Shown: positions 34,942-44,690, counted from the stretch's first letter. The stretch: 64,000 bases of DNA from an uncultured Rhodopila sp. (GCF_903915725.1 NZ_CAIWTY010000012.1:1-64000); one strand, 5' to 3'. The notes: generated from the sequence alone by a model not told the origin. Program-made: numbers and translations.

Positions 34942-35754
34942 ATGCTGCGATACGCTCTTGCCCTGATCGTCGTCCTCGCGCCAGCCGCCACCCGGGCGGA
35001 CGCGCCAACCTCGCTCAGCGCCCGTTACGCAACCTACGCCGCCGGGCTGCACATGGCGGACATCGAAACCGCCGTCAGCACCAGCCCCCGCTCTTACGAA
35101 ATGAGCGTCACCTTCCGCACCACCGGCCTCGCCGGTTTCTTCTACAGCGGCAGCCAGACCGGCATCGTCCGCGGCTCCTGGCACGGCAGCAACGCGGTTC
35201 CCGAACAGTATATCGGCGAGGGAACCTGGCGCGGCGCCAAACGCCTCGCGGATATCGAGTATGAGCACGGCCAACCGAAAGTCCGCCAACTCGTCCCGCC
35301 CAACGAGACCGAGCGCGAGCCGGTGCCGGAAAACCTGCGGGCCAACACGATCGACATGATGAGCGCCATGATGCAGCTCGTCCACGCCGCCGGCACTACC
35401 GGCCGCTGCGAAGGCACTGTGCGCACCTACGAGGGCCGGCGCCTCGTCGAGATTGAGGCCCATACCATCGGCACCGAAATCCTGCCGCCCTCCGACCGTT
35501 CGAGCTTTTCCGGCAGGGCGTTGCGCTGCGACTTCTCCTCGCGCCTGCTGGCCGGGTTCAGTCTCGACGGCGACCGCGCCCGGGAAGCCCGTCCGATGCA
35601 CGGCTCCGCATGGCTGGCCCCGGTAGTGGCCGGAGGCGCGCCGATGGTGGTCCGGGTCAGCTTCGAAACCCGCTGGGTCGGCGACGCCATCACGGAGCTG
35701 ACCGGCGTCGGCGGGGCAGCCGATATCACACTCGCCGGCGGCCATCAGCCCTGA
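34942..35754 (+). CDS. DUF3108 exported protein
   Basis: The 270-residue protein has a signal peptide (MLRYALALIVVLAPAATRA, cleaved before DAPTS) and the DUF3108 layout of beta-strands: SARYATYAAGLHMADIETAV, TTGLAGFFYSGSQTGIVRGS and a C-terminal PMVVRVSFETRWVGDAITEL. DUF3108 proteins are periplasmic and uncharacterised, and they resemble lipid-binding beta-barrel folds. The start at 34942 is chosen over 34882 because it places the signal peptide at the terminus. A terminator-like hairpin follows. Confidence 0.85.
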   Translation: MLRYALALIVVLAPAATRADAPTSLSARYATYAAGLHMADIETAVSTSPRSYEMSVTFRTTGLAGFFYSGSQTGIVRGSWHGSNAVPEQYIGEGTWRGAKRLADIEYEHGQPKVRQLVPPNETEREPVPENLRANTIDMMSAMMQLVHAAGTTGRCEGTVRTYEGRRLVEIEAHTIGTEILPPSDRSSFSGRALRCDFSSRLLAGFSLDGDRAREARPMHGSAWLAPVVAGGAPMVVRVSFETRWVGDAITELTGVGGAADITLAGGHQP

Positions 35755-35812
35755 CGGTCGCCCGCCCGGAACTGCCGCCCCACGAGCGAGATGGCTGAAG
35801 GGGCGCGGCTAC

Positions 35813-35862
35813 CCGCATAGCGGCGACTCGCCAGATGTCGCCGCGCCGGTATGCGGATTTTT
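35813..35862 (+). terminator. Terminator-like hairpin after the DUF3108 gene
   Basis: CCGCATA plus GCGGCGAC (35813-35827) pair with GTCGCCGC (35837-35844) and TATGCGG (35850-35856), giving 15 pairs with a 5-base bulge and a 9-base loop. A run of five T residues (35858-35862) follows. It lies 58 bases after the DUF3108 stop and is probably a Rho-independent terminator. Confidence 0.7.
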
Positions 35863-36054
35863 CAGCCGCCTGTTAAGCGTTTCTTTACCCTTTCCTGCGC
35901 ATGAAGGACCCGTATTTCAGGGTGGTGCCGTGCGCTTTGCTTTCGGCCGGGGTCTTAGGGGGTTGCTCGGGGCGACGGCGCCAGGCCGGCATGCGCCGCC
36001 GGCGATACGTCTCATCCGCAGGGTCGCGCGGCCGCGCGCTCTCGCGTCCCGGCC

Positions 36055-38763
36055 ATGACACGCCGATTCGTCCCGAGGATTTGCTTCCTCCCGTCCGGCA
36101 GCGCCCGCCGCCTGGTCCGTATCGGCGTCCTCGCCATCGCTGCCATCGGTGCCACGGTAGCCTGGATGATTTGCCAGCAGCGCGACGCCGCGCTGGCCGA
36201 GGCGTGGAACTCCGGAACCAATCTCGCGCACGTGCTGGCCGAGCAGACCTCCCGCACCCTGCAGCCGGTCGATCTGACCTTGCGGGAAATCGCCGAAAGG
36301 CTGGGCGCCGATGAGGCGGAGCAAGGCTCCGGCGGCTGGGCGAACAGATCAACGCACGACATGCTGGTGCAGAAGCTGAAGCTCCTGCCGCAGGTCGCGG
36401 CGCTCATGGTGGGCGATGCAACCGGGCACATGATGAGCAACTCGCGCGACTTTCCGCCGCAACCGGTGGAAATGGCCGGCCGTGCGTATTTCAAGCATTT
36501 CCAGTCCCTGGACGACCCGGGCGTTTTCATCAGCGAGCCGGTCAAAAGCTATGTTCGCGGCTCCTGGTCGATTTTCCTCGTCCATCGTATCAACGGCCGG
36601 AATGGCGAATTTGCCGGCGTCGTCGCGGCACGGCTCACCCTTGCCTACCTGCAGGATTTCTACCAGGCCGCGATGCCGCCGAACTGGGCGGTCACGCTAT
36701 TGGCGCGAGACGGCACGATCATCGCCCGATATCCGCCCGTGGAGGGACGGATCGGCACCAAGCTGCCGCCGGAAGCGCCATGGTACCAGATTGTCGACGA
36801 GGGCGCCGGTGCTTTCCGCTCGCCCGGTTACATCGACGGCAGGCCAACCCTGGTGGCCGTCCATCCGATGCGCGACTTTCCCCTGGTGATCGATGCCAGC
36901 ACCACCGAGGCGACAGCATTGACGGACTGGCGGCGGCAAACCCGGCTGCTGCTGGCGGGTGGCGTCTGCGCGGCCGGGCTGGTCGTCCTGCTGTTGCGGG
37001 TGTTCGGCAAGCAGATCGCCCGGCTGGAGCGCTCGGAAACCGCGCTCGCCCGGCAGAACGCAGCGCTTGAAACCGGCCGTCTGCAATTCCATGCGGCGCT
37101 GGAAAACGTCTCCCACGGGATCGCCTTTTACGACGGCGACGCAAGGCTGGTCGTTTGCAACCGGCGCTATGGGGAGATCTACTGCCTGTCGGAAGACCAG
37201 ACGCGCCCTGGCACCGCGTTCTCCGACATCGTCAGGTATCGGGAGCAAGCGGGAACCCTGGTGGTTGCGCCGTCCGAAGCCTATCTGGCGCGGCGCGAAG
37301 CAGCCTCCGCTGCCGCGGTGCCTTTCGATGTCACAGAGGAGCTTCGGGACGGCCGCGCGATCCTGATGCGCTACCAGCCGATGCCCGACGGCGGCTGGGT
37401 GGCGACGCACGAGGATATCACCGAACGGCAGCTCGCCGCGCAGAGCCTGGCGTTCCTGGCGCACCACGACGCGTTGACCGAGTTGCCGAACCGGGCGCTC
37501 TTTCACGAGCGATTGAGCGAGGCGATCGCCATGACGCGCAGTGGCGTGCATTGCGCCTTGCTGTGCCTCGACCTCGACCGTTTCAAGGTGATCAACGACA
37601 CGCTGGGGCATCCGACGGGCGACGAGTTGCTGCGCGCGGTCGCCGGCCGGCTGTCGTCCATCGTCCGGGAGATCGACACCGTCGCCCGCCTCGGCGGTGA
37701 CGAATTTGCCATCGTGCAGACCGGGCTGACGTCCGCCGCGCAGGCGGCGCAGATCGCCGATCGGCTGATTGCCGCGGTGCGGCGGCCGTATGACATTGGC
37801 GGGCATCGGATCGTCGTCGGCGTCAGCATCGGCATCGCCATGACCCCCGCGGATGGCACGACATCTGAGACGCTGCTGAAGAAGGCGGATATCGCGCTGT
37901 ATCTGGCGAAAGCCGAAGGGCGCGGCACATGGCGCTTCTTCCAGCCGGAGATGGATGCGCGCGCGCAGGAACTCCGTCTGGTGGAGATGGATCTGCGCAA
38001 CGCGCTGCCGACGGAAGACTTCGAGCTGCACTACCAGCCCATCATGGACGCTCGATCCGGCCGGGTGACCGGGTTCGAGGCGCTGATACGCTGGAACCAC
38101 CCGCTTCGCGGCCTGGTGAACCCGGCCGACTTCATCCCGCTGGCCGAGGAAACCGGCCTTATCATGCCGATCGGCGAGTGGGCGGCGCGGACTGCGTGCG
38201 CGGCGGCGGCCAAATGGCCGGCGAATGTCGACGTCGCGGTCAATATCTCGCCGATACAGTTCAACGACGGCCGGCTTCTGGAGGTCGTGCGGGAGGCCCT
38301 GGAGGTTTCCCGCCTGGCCCCGGGACGGCTGGTGCTGGAGGTCACCGAATCGGTCCTGCTACAGAACAGCGAGGATCGGCGGGCGATCCTGCACCGGCTG
38401 CGCGCGCTGGGGATTCGCATCGCGTTGGACGATTTCGGGACCGGATATTCGTCGCTCAGCTACCTCAGGAGCTTCCCGTTCGACAAGATCAAGATCGATC
38501 AGTCGTTTATCCGCGACCTCGGCAGCAACCCGGGTTCGATGGTGATCGTGGAGGCGGTCATCGGTCTGGCGCACGGCCTCGGCATGATGACTGTCGCGGA
38601 AGGCGTGGAGACGGCGCAGCAGCTTGCGACGTTGACCGACATCGGATGCACCCGCGTGCAGGGCTATTTCTTCAGCCGGCCGGTTCCGGAACAGGAGGTT
38701 CCCGGGTTGATCGGGACGCTGTCGGTGTCGCATCCACTCCAGATGGCACTGGCATCCAAATAA
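36055..38763 (+). CDS. Membrane PAS-GGDEF-EAL cyclic-di-GMP protein
   Basis: The 902-residue protein has TM1 (about 21-38), a periplasmic Cache-like sensor (40-295), TM2 (about 300-320), a PAS_7 domain (ALENVSHGIAFYDGDARLVV), then GGDEF and EAL. The GGDEF motif is intact (GGDEF 547-551), with the inhibitory I-site RxxD at 538-541. The EAL domain keeps EALIRW (Glu675), EVTESVLL, DDFGTGYSS, KIDQSFI and EGVETAQQ. Both synthesis and hydrolysis of c-di-GMP are therefore possible; the balance probably depends on the periplasmic signal. It stands as a single gene with no linked effector. Confidence 0.93.
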   Translation: MTRRFVPRICFLPSGSARRLVRIGVLAIAAIGATVAWMICQQRDAALAEAWNSGTNLAHVLAEQTSRTLQPVDLTLREIAERLGADEAEQGSGGWANRSTHDMLVQKLKLLPQVAALMVGDATGHMMSNSRDFPPQPVEMAGRAYFKHFQSLDDPGVFISEPVKSYVRGSWSIFLVHRINGRNGEFAGVVAARLTLAYLQDFYQAAMPPNWAVTLLARDGTIIARYPPVEGRIGTKLPPEAPWYQIVDEGAGAFRSPGYIDGRPTLVAVHPMRDFPLVIDASTTEATALTDWRRQTRLLLAGGVCAAGLVVLLLRVFGKQIARLERSETALARQNAALETGRLQFHAALENVSHGIAFYDGDARLVVCNRRYGEIYCLSEDQTRPGTAFSDIVRYREQAGTLVVAPSEAYLARREAASAAAVPFDVTEELRDGRAILMRYQPMPDGGWVATHEDITERQLAAQSLAFLAHHDALTELPNRALFHERLSEAIAMTRSGVHCALLCLDLDRFKVINDTLGHPTGDELLRAVAGRLSSIVREIDTVARLGGDEFAIVQTGLTSAAQAAQIADRLIAAVRRPYDIGGHRIVVGVSIGIAMTPADGTTSETLLKKADIALYLAKAEGRGTWRFFQPEMDARAQELRLVEMDLRNALPTEDFELHYQPIMDARSGRVTGFEALIRWNHPLRGLVNPADFIPLAEETGLIMPIGEWAARTACAAAAKWPANVDVAVNISPIQFNDGRLLEVVREALEVSRLAPGRLVLEVTESVLLQNSEDRRAILHRLRALGIRIALDDFGTGYSSLSYLRSFPFDKIKIDQSFIRDLGSNPGSMVIVEAVIGLAHGLGMMTVAEGVETAQQLATLTDIGCTRVQGYFFSRPVPEQEVPGLIGTLSVSHPLQMALASK

Positions 38764-38885
38764 GTGCCCTGCCGCCCGCCCGTCCGGGCGCCGCAAAGTG
38801 GTCGCCGGAACAGACCCCGAAATGGTCCTTGATCCGGCCTTCGTATGACGCCCATTGGGCGCAGTCATTTCCTCAGGGACCAGCC

Positions 38886-39605
38886 ATGAATGAGACGGCG
38901 TCGGGCAGCTACCCGGTCACATCCATCAACCGCGTGAAACGCCTGCACGAGCGGGGTTCCTACGACCAGGCGCAGATTCACGCCCTGCTCGACGCCTCGA
39001 TGCTCTGCCATGTCGCCTACGTCATAGACGGACAGCCCTATTGCACGCCGACGCTGTTCTGGCGCGAAGGCACCCGGCTGTACTGGCATGGCAGCAGCGC
39101 CAGCCGCATGCTGCGCAATCAGTCCGAGGGTGAACCCGTCTGCCTGACGGTCAGTCACCTCGACAGCCTCGTCCTGGCGCGCTGCGGCTTCAACCATTCC
39201 GTGGACTACCGCTCGGTAATGGCCTTCGGACGCGCCCGGATGATCGAGGACCCGGAGGCGAAAGCCCGCGCTCTGACCGCCATGGTGGACCGCTTCTACC
39301 CCGGCCGCACCGCGACCTTGCGGCAAAGCACCGAGCAGGAAATCAAGGCGACACGCGTCATCGGCATGGAAATCGAACAGGCATCGGCAAAAGTCCGCAC
39401 CAAGGGCATTGGCGACGAGGAGGAAGACTACGCCCTGCCAGTCTACGCCGAGCGGATTCCCGTACGCACGGTTCTCGGCGCGCCGGAGCCTTGCGCGCGT
39501 TTGCTTTCCGGCGTCGAACGCCCGGAAGGACTGGCGCCCTATCGCGAAGGCCGAACGCTCGATGACGCGGTGCTGGAAGCCTACCGAACGACGTTTCCAT
39601 CGTAA
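38886..39605 (+). CDS. Pyridoxamine 5'-phosphate oxidase-like flavoprotein (NimA-related)
   Basis: The 239-residue protein has the split-barrel FMN fold of the PNPOx superfamily: INRVKRLHERGSYDQAQIHA, LLDASMLCHVAYVIDGQPYC, TPTLFWREGTRLYWHGSSAS and SVCLTVS-type strands (EPVCLTVSHLDSLVLARCGF). It is closer to the NimA/flavin-nucleotide-binding group than to PdxH. It may reduce nitro compounds or bind FMN or heme. The frame runs upstream into the GGDEF-EAL gene, but CAGGGACC with ATG at 38886 gives the family N-terminus. Confidence 0.85.
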   Translation: MNETASGSYPVTSINRVKRLHERGSYDQAQIHALLDASMLCHVAYVIDGQPYCTPTLFWREGTRLYWHGSSASRMLRNQSEGEPVCLTVSHLDSLVLARCGFNHSVDYRSVMAFGRARMIEDPEAKARALTAMVDRFYPGRTATLRQSTEQEIKATRVIGMEIEQASAKVRTKGIGDEEEDYALPVYAERIPVRTVLGAPEPCARLLSGVERPEGLAPYREGRTLDDAVLEAYRTTFPS

Positions 39606-39611
39606 TTCGGG

Positions 39612-40340
39612 TTAGATATAAAGTGCCGCCATCCTGCGCCACGCGCCCGCGCTATGGGCGCGTCCGTCCCACAGATGCAGTTGATGCCGCACGCTCTTTT
39701 CATCCAGCAGGCGGCTGAGGTAACGGTTATTACCAAGAAACGGATCAGCCTCGCCAATGGCCAGCACGATGTCGATCTGCCGCAGCTTCTCCAGCCGCCA
39801 TGCGCAGCTCAGGCCGGGCAGGAAATGCGTCGGGGTGTGGAAATAGACGTCCTCGCCGTAATAGCCGTCGAATAGATCGCCGAAGTCTTCGACCCGCATC
39901 GTCAGATCGAAGCGGCCGGAAAAGGCGACCAGCTTGCGAAACAAATGCGGGTGCCGCAGCACCAGGCTCACGGCCTGGAACGCACCGAGACTGCAGCCCA
40001 TGACAATCGTGCAGTCGTGGGTATTGATCAGCGCCATCAGCGGCAGGACTTCGTTGAGGATATACGCCTCGAACGCGGCATGCCGGCGCATACGGTCGGC
40101 CGGATGGCGGCCTCCATCGTAAAAGGTCTCCCGCGCCAGTCCCTCGATGCAATAAAGCTGCAAGTGCCCGGCCTTGACCTTATCGGACAGACTCGCAACG
40201 ACATTGAGCTTCTCGTATTCCCAGAAGTGCCCGTCCCGGGTCGGAAACATCAGCACCTTCGCTCCGGCATGGCCGAAGATCAAAAGCTCCATGTCCCGAT
40301 GCAGCCGCGGACTGTACCAGCGCCGGTAATCTCGCCTCAT
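39612..40340 (-). CDS. Esterase (esterase-D/Fes-like alpha/beta hydrolase)
   Basis: The 242-residue protein is an alpha/beta hydrolase of the putative esterase family. It starts MRRDYRRWYSPRLHRDMELL, with the nucleophile elbow in IVMGCSLGAFQAVSLVLRHP (Ser in GCSLG), an acidic residue region at LAIGEADPFLGNN and a final His in WDGRAHSAGAWRRM. No signal peptide is present. It overlaps the CE7 gene by 4 bases (ATGA), so the two are co-translated and probably act on related esters. Confidence 0.85.
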   Translation of the reverse strand: MRRDYRRWYSPRLHRDMELLIFGHAGAKVLMFPTRDGHFWEYEKLNVVASLSDKVKAGHLQLYCIEGLARETFYDGGRHPADRMRRHAAFEAYILNEVLPLMALINTHDCTIVMGCSLGAFQAVSLVLRHPHLFRKLVAFSGRFDLTMRVEDFGDLFDGYYGEDVYFHTPTHFLPGLSCAWRLEKLRQIDIVLAIGEADPFLGNNRYLSRLLDEKSVRHQLHLWDGRAHSAGAWRRMAALYI

Positions 40341-41302
40341 GTCGCCCTGAAGAACCGTCTGACCTTCTCCGAGAGGAGTGCTCGCTGCTGCTCCTGACCA
40401 GGATAGTCGAAATGGCCCGCATCCAGGACGACGATTTCATGATGGTTTGATGTCGGCAACGCATTGGCGACCGAAAACTGGCAGGGTGGCGCCACCACCG
40501 GATCGAAGCGCGCGACCGCAAGCAGCATGGGAACCCCGATCCGTGCGGCCGCCGTCGCCGCATCGAACAGCCTGAGGGTTTTCAGCACCTCCCCATGCGT
40601 CTTGAGATAGTTTTGCACGGAATGGCCGCTGCCGGTTGTCGGCAGCGTCAGCCAGAGCGGCATGTTGCCGAAGGTCGGCACCACCAGATGGCCACGATCG
40701 ATGCGCTCGTCGAAAGCAATCGCCAGCGCGCCGATGCCGCCGCCGAAGCTGGTGCCGCTGTAGCCGATGCGCCCCTCGATCCCGGGAAAAAGCCGGGTCA
40801 AAACAGAGACGGCTGTCCAGAGATCCTCGACGCAACCGCCGAGGATATAGCGCTCCGGCTTGTCGATATCATGCAGCACATGCCACGCGGGATCGTCCGA
40901 AATCGGCGAACGGGCGCTACGCGACAGGCCGCGGAAGCAGGGAAACAGGACCACCGTCTGTTTAACCGGAATGTCGAAATCCGGCTGGTCGCGCCCGCCA
41001 TAGCCATGGCCGACAACGAGGCCGCGCCTGACCCTTCCCTCGCGCGGCAACAACAGCCAGCCGCCAATGGGGAGTTGGTCAGTTGACGTATAGGTGATGT
41101 CATGCACCTGCCAGTCAGGATGGCGAGACCCGCTTTCGGTCAACTGCAGCCTCGGATCCAGGCCAAGCGCGGCGGCATGGCGTGCGCGCCAGATCTCATC
41201 GAAGCCGGGCGGCGCCGGGGGCGGTCTTATCGCGCGAAGTTCGTCGATCCCAAGGCCGTAGGTCGGATCGAAATCATGGGGATGGTCTGTGGGGATAGTC
41301 AT
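40337..41302 (-). CDS. CE7-type acetyl-xylan esterase / cephalosporin-C deacetylase-like hydrolase
   Basis: The 321-residue alpha/beta hydrolase has the AXE1 pattern: DITYTSTDQLPIGGWLLLPR, GLVVGHGYGGRDQPDFDIPV, the nucleophile motif RIGYSGTSFGGGIGALAIAF, and the acid/His pair in ARFDPVVAPP and DAGHFDYPGQ. CE7 enzymes remove acetyl groups from xylo-oligosaccharides and antibiotics, usually inside the cell. The frame extends to 41362, but MTIPTDHPHDFDPTYGLG at 41302 fits better. It is first in a two-gene unit with the esterase. A xylan-binding-type protein lies at 13279-17259, but there is no direct link. Confidence 0.85.
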   Translation of the reverse strand: MTIPTDHPHDFDPTYGLGIDELRAIRPPPAPPGFDEIWRARHAAALGLDPRLQLTESGSRHPDWQVHDITYTSTDQLPIGGWLLLPREGRVRRGLVVGHGYGGRDQPDFDIPVKQTVVLFPCFRGLSRSARSPISDDPAWHVLHDIDKPERYILGGCVEDLWTAVSVLTRLFPGIEGRIGYSGTSFGGGIGALAIAFDERIDRGHLVVPTFGNMPLWLTLPTTGSGHSVQNYLKTHGEVLKTLRLFDAATAAARIGVPMLLAVARFDPVVAPPCQFSVANALPTSNHHEIVVLDAGHFDYPGQEQQRALLSEKVRRFFRAT

Positions 41303-41505
41303 GCGATGCCGCTGCCATGCTACTGTGCCAAAGACGGTGTATGGCAATATCCGATCCGGCAACAGGCCCGTTAGAGACTGATTCTAACCCTTTTCGCCGC
41401 CATAATGTGGCTTTTCGGTCGGTTTGCTTCAGGCCCGTTATCGAGGTTGCAGCAGTCGTCTGATCCGGTTAGATGTAAGTTCTTGGCATCTTAAGACTGG
41501 GCAGC

Positions 41506-41949
41506 GTGACTGACATCGAACAGCAATGGTTGTCCGAGACAACGTCGGAGAACTTCTACTTCTCCACCTTCCCCGGGCAGTCCTGCGACCTGCGCCGGCA
41601 CAACAGCATTACCGGTGCTCTCGCAAAGCTCCGCTTCGGCAGCTACATGAATCTCGCCGGCAGATGGGTCCCGGACGATCGGGTCGTCTGGCTGGGGATG
41701 ATTACCTCCGACACCCCGGGGGACGGAGCGCGCCTGCTGACCCGCATCCTCGAACTGGCGGCGCAGCATTCCTGCGTCGTTGTCGGTGAGCCGACACCGC
41801 TCAAGCCGAAGGACTGGTCAACCGATCGGCCCTGGTGTTGCGAACCGGATCATCTGATCGCTTGGTACAGACGGCATGACTTCGCGTTCCGCACCGAAGG
41901 GCGCACGACGCTTATGTGCAGCCCCGCCTCACGCATCGATACCATCTGA
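41506..41949 (+). CDS. Hypothetical protein, possibly GNAT-like
   Basis: The 147-residue frame starts at a GTG. Its second half, VWLGMITSDTPGDGARLLTR and ILELAAQHSCVVVGEPTPLK, then LIAWYRRHDFAFRTEGRTTL, follows the order of a GNAT acetyltransferase core: strand, acetyl-CoA loop, helix, and a terminal strand after WYRRHDF. The normal Q/RxxGxG/A loop is not clear. There is no convincing ribosome site, and the start may lie downstream. The family is not certain. Confidence 0.5.
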   Translation: MTDIEQQWLSETTSENFYFSTFPGQSCDLRRHNSITGALAKLRFGSYMNLAGRWVPDDRVVWLGMITSDTPGDGARLLTRILELAAQHSCVVVGEPTPLKPKDWSTDRPWCCEPDHLIAWYRRHDFAFRTEGRTTLMCSPASRIDTI

Positions 41950-42153
41950 CCACAGCCGGGCTGCGTGGTCGCACGCCCAACCGCCAGGACGCCACACACG
42001 CGGCCGTGGTACCGGCGCCCCTCTGCCTGTTGCCAAAATGCATCGCCACCCGAAGCGTGACGGCGGTCGCGCCGCCCGGGCGGTTTCACCCCCGGTGCGA
42101 TCGACATATATACTCTCGTCAGGCGGCGAACCTTCGGTGAGCACGGTATCGAG

Positions 42154-42975
42154 ATGAAGCACTGGCGGATTGAAGATGTTGCGTGGGACCGGTTCGATCC
42201 CTCGGCCGTCGACCCGGCGATCGTCCCGCTGGTGAAGGCGGCGGCAATGGTCGAGCGCAATGGCAAGGAATACGCGCTGTATCTCGGCGGGGTGTTCCGC
42301 GACGACCCTGACTTCTGCAAGGCGGCCGACAACTGGGCGATCGAGGAAGTCCAGCACGGCGACGCCCTGGCCAAATGGGCCGAACTGGCCGATCCCGGCT
42401 GGAATTTCGCGGCGGCGTTTGAGCGGTATCGTACGGGATACCAGATCAAGACCGATGCCGGCGCCTCGATCCGAGGCTCCTTGACGGGCGAGTTGATCGC
42501 CCGTTGCATGGTGGAAACCGGCACGTCCAGCTACTACTCGGCGCTGGGCGAGGCGACGTCGGAGCCGGTGCTGAAGCAGGTCTGCAAGCTGATCGCCGCC
42601 GACGAATACCGCCACTTCAAGCTGTTCTACGACCACATGCGCCGCTACCTCTCACGCGAGAAAATCGGCGTGCTGACCAGGCTGCGGGTGGCGCTGGGGC
42701 GCATCGGCGAGTCGGAGGACGACGAACTGGCCTACGCCTATTACTGCGGGAACGAGCCCGCATCGCAGGCATTTCAGCATGCGCGGTGCACCGCGGCCTA
42801 CATGGGCCGGGCGATGGCGGTCTACCGCTACCACCATATTGAGCGCGGCACCGGAATGATGCTCAAAACGGTGGGTTTGCCGCCGCGTGGCAGGCTGTCG
42901 AATGTCGTGACCTCGCTCGGCTGGCGCCTGCTGCAGTGGCGTCAGCGCCGGTTCCTGCAGGATCTGGTGGCCTGA
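42154..42975 (+). CDS. Ferritin-like diiron protein
   Basis: The 273-residue all-helical protein has two diiron half-sites: AMVERNGKEYALYLG with WAIEEVQHGDALAKW, and CMVETGTSSYYSALG with AADEYRHFKLFYDHM. This Glu...ExxH twice pattern matches the ferritin-like/acyl-ACP desaturase superfamily. No known family-specific motif indicates the reaction; a desaturase, oxidase or iron-binding role is possible. It starts at an ATG and converges with the Ppx/GppA gene, with stops 9 bases apart. Confidence 0.8.
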   Translation: MKHWRIEDVAWDRFDPSAVDPAIVPLVKAAAMVERNGKEYALYLGGVFRDDPDFCKAADNWAIEEVQHGDALAKWAELADPGWNFAAAFERYRTGYQIKTDAGASIRGSLTGELIARCMVETGTSSYYSALGEATSEPVLKQVCKLIAADEYRHFKLFYDHMRRYLSREKIGVLTRLRVALGRIGESEDDELAYAYYCGNEPASQAFQHARCTAAYMGRAMAVYRYHHIERGTGMMLKTVGLPPRGRLSNVVTSLGWRLLQWRQRRFLQDLVA

Positions 42976-42983
42976 TAGCGCGG

Positions 42984-44555
42984 TCACCCCCTGCCGTTCG
43001 GACCCGGGCCGTCCCCCGCTTCGACAACCTCGATCCGCCGCACCCCCGCCGCATCCGCCAGCAGCTTAAGCCGATCGGCCACCACCTCGCTTTCCGGAAC
43101 ACGAGCGGTCGGCTGGACGGTCAGCCGCACTTTCTTGTCGCTTATCGACAAATCGGCGGCGGTCAGGATCTCCGGCACGCCGCCCGCCAGCCGATAGCCG
43201 AGCAACAGCGCGCGCCCGAGCAGTTGCGCGCGGCGCACCGCCGCCGTTGGCAGCAGGCCGACGGCCGGCGACAGGATCGGATCATCCGACGCGCCGGCAT
43301 AACGGGCGTGGATGGCGGTGGCGAGAAACACACGCTCGGCATGATCCAGCCCGATCAGCGGAAACTGCAGCAGGCGCCGGAAGCTTTCCGCCGCCCGCAA
43401 TCCCGCCTCGTCGCGCCAGGCGAAGTCGGACAACGCGCAGGCGGCGACCCGCAGCCGCCGTTCGGCCGCCGTCTCGCCCGGGAACAGCCCTGACGTCCAC
43501 TGCGTCAACGCAGCGGCGAAGGCGGGAACCCGGGCAAATGGCAGCGCGAAGGATTGCGCCGCCTCGACCAGCGGATCGAGGTCCTGCTCGGCCGCGCTCA
43601 GTTGCGAATACAGCCATCCTTCCCGCACGCCCAGCATGGAAAACACCACCCGCTCCGGCCGCAGCCGCTTCACCACGCGGTCGAGCACCAGAGCGGCCGC
43701 CGGCAGACTGCCGGCCCGGCGCCTCGGCAGCCCGGGCAGTGCCGCCAGCTTAGCCGGCGACAGCTTCAGGATGGATTTGGCGAAGGCGCGGGCCTCGGCA
43801 GCGGCCAGGGCGTAGCCGTGCACCACGCGCACCGGAGCGTTGCCCGCGGCCAGATGCACCCGGGCGAGGGCGCGCCAGCCGCCGCCAACGGCATAGAAGG
43901 TGGGACTGCGGATCCCCGCCGGAATGCCATCCTCCAGCAGTGCGTCCACCCGCGTCTTGGCGGCCGCCACGCCATCCTCCAGCAGTTTGCGCACCGGCAG
44001 GGCCCCGAGCGGCAGGCTGATGCGGTTCGATCCGACGCTGTCATCGAGGACATCCGCCATTTCCAGGCTGCCGCCGCCCATGTCGCCGGTCAGCCCGGCG
44101 GGCCGGTAGAAGCCGGACACCACGCCGAGCGCGCCGAAATAGGCCTCCTCCTCGCCACTCAGGATACGCGCCGAGAGGCCGGTCTGCCGGGCGATCTCGG
44201 CGACAAGCTCCGGCCCGTTGCTGGCCTGGCGCACTGCCTCGGTGGCGAGCGCGTCGATCCGCTCGACCCCCATCGCCTCGGCGATGGCGCGGAACCGGCG
44301 CAGCGCGGCGAGTGTGCGGGCGATACCCTCGGGCGTCAGCGCCCCGGTGCGGGCGTAGCCGTCGCCGAGTTGGCAGAACGCTTTCTCGTTGAAGCGCGGG
44401 AACGGCGCCCGGCCGATGGCATCGTAGACGACGAGGCGCACGGAGTTGGAGCCGATATCGATGATCGCGTAGGCCGGACGCCCGGTGCTGTCGAGGCGCC
44501 CGACGGCCAGGTCCAGCGTGCGTTCCGGTGCCCCGGCGTGGTCGCGGGCATCCAT
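42984..44555 (-). CDS. Ppx/GppA family exopolyphosphatase/pppGpp phosphatase
   Basis: The 523-residue protein belongs to the ASKHA fold. It has IIDIGSNSVRLVVYDAIGR (phosphate loop 1), the catalytic Glu region ERIDALATEAVRQASNG, ILSGEEEAYFGALGVVSGFY and GLTGDMGGGSLEMADV (phosphate loop 2). It hydrolyses polyphosphate or pppGpp. The length fits proteins carrying the C-terminal HD-like helical domain, with AERVFLATAIHARYAG. The start at 44555 gives the normal N-terminal extension. It is a single-gene unit. Confidence 0.92.
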   Translation of the reverse strand: MDARDHAGAPERTLDLAVGRLDSTGRPAYAIIDIGSNSVRLVVYDAIGRAPFPRFNEKAFCQLGDGYARTGALTPEGIARTLAALRRFRAIAEAMGVERIDALATEAVRQASNGPELVAEIARQTGLSARILSGEEEAYFGALGVVSGFYRPAGLTGDMGGGSLEMADVLDDSVGSNRISLPLGALPVRKLLEDGVAAAKTRVDALLEDGIPAGIRSPTFYAVGGGWRALARVHLAAGNAPVRVVHGYALAAAEARAFAKSILKLSPAKLAALPGLPRRRAGSLPAAALVLDRVVKRLRPERVVFSMLGVREGWLYSQLSAAEQDLDPLVEAAQSFALPFARVPAFAAALTQWTSGLFPGETAAERRLRVAACALSDFAWRDEAGLRAAESFRRLLQFPLIGLDHAERVFLATAIHARYAGASDDPILSPAVGLLPTAAVRRAQLLGRALLLGYRLAGGVPEILTAADLSISDKKVRLTVQPTARVPESEVVADRLKLLADAAGVRRIEVVEAGDGPGPNGRG

Positions 44556-44668
44556 GGCGGTCTCTCCTTCCAGGCTGAGTGTGCCGGCTTATAGTAGCCT
44601 GCGCTGAGAACGACGCTACGGACGTTCAGGCGTCATGCCGGCGCAGACCAGCGGGGTGCCAGTCGTGG

Positions 44669-44690
44669 ATGGCGGCCCCGCGCCCGCCAT
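44669..44690. repeat. Dispersed hairpin element, copy 3 (diverged)
   Basis: ATGGCGG pairs with CCGCCAT around an 8-base loop. The left flank CAGTCGTGG matches the AAGTCGTGG edge of the 9.5-kb element, and the right flank is CACGA. It lies in the gap between the Ppx/GppA and GST genes and is a shorter, diverged member of the same hairpin family. Confidence 0.5.
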
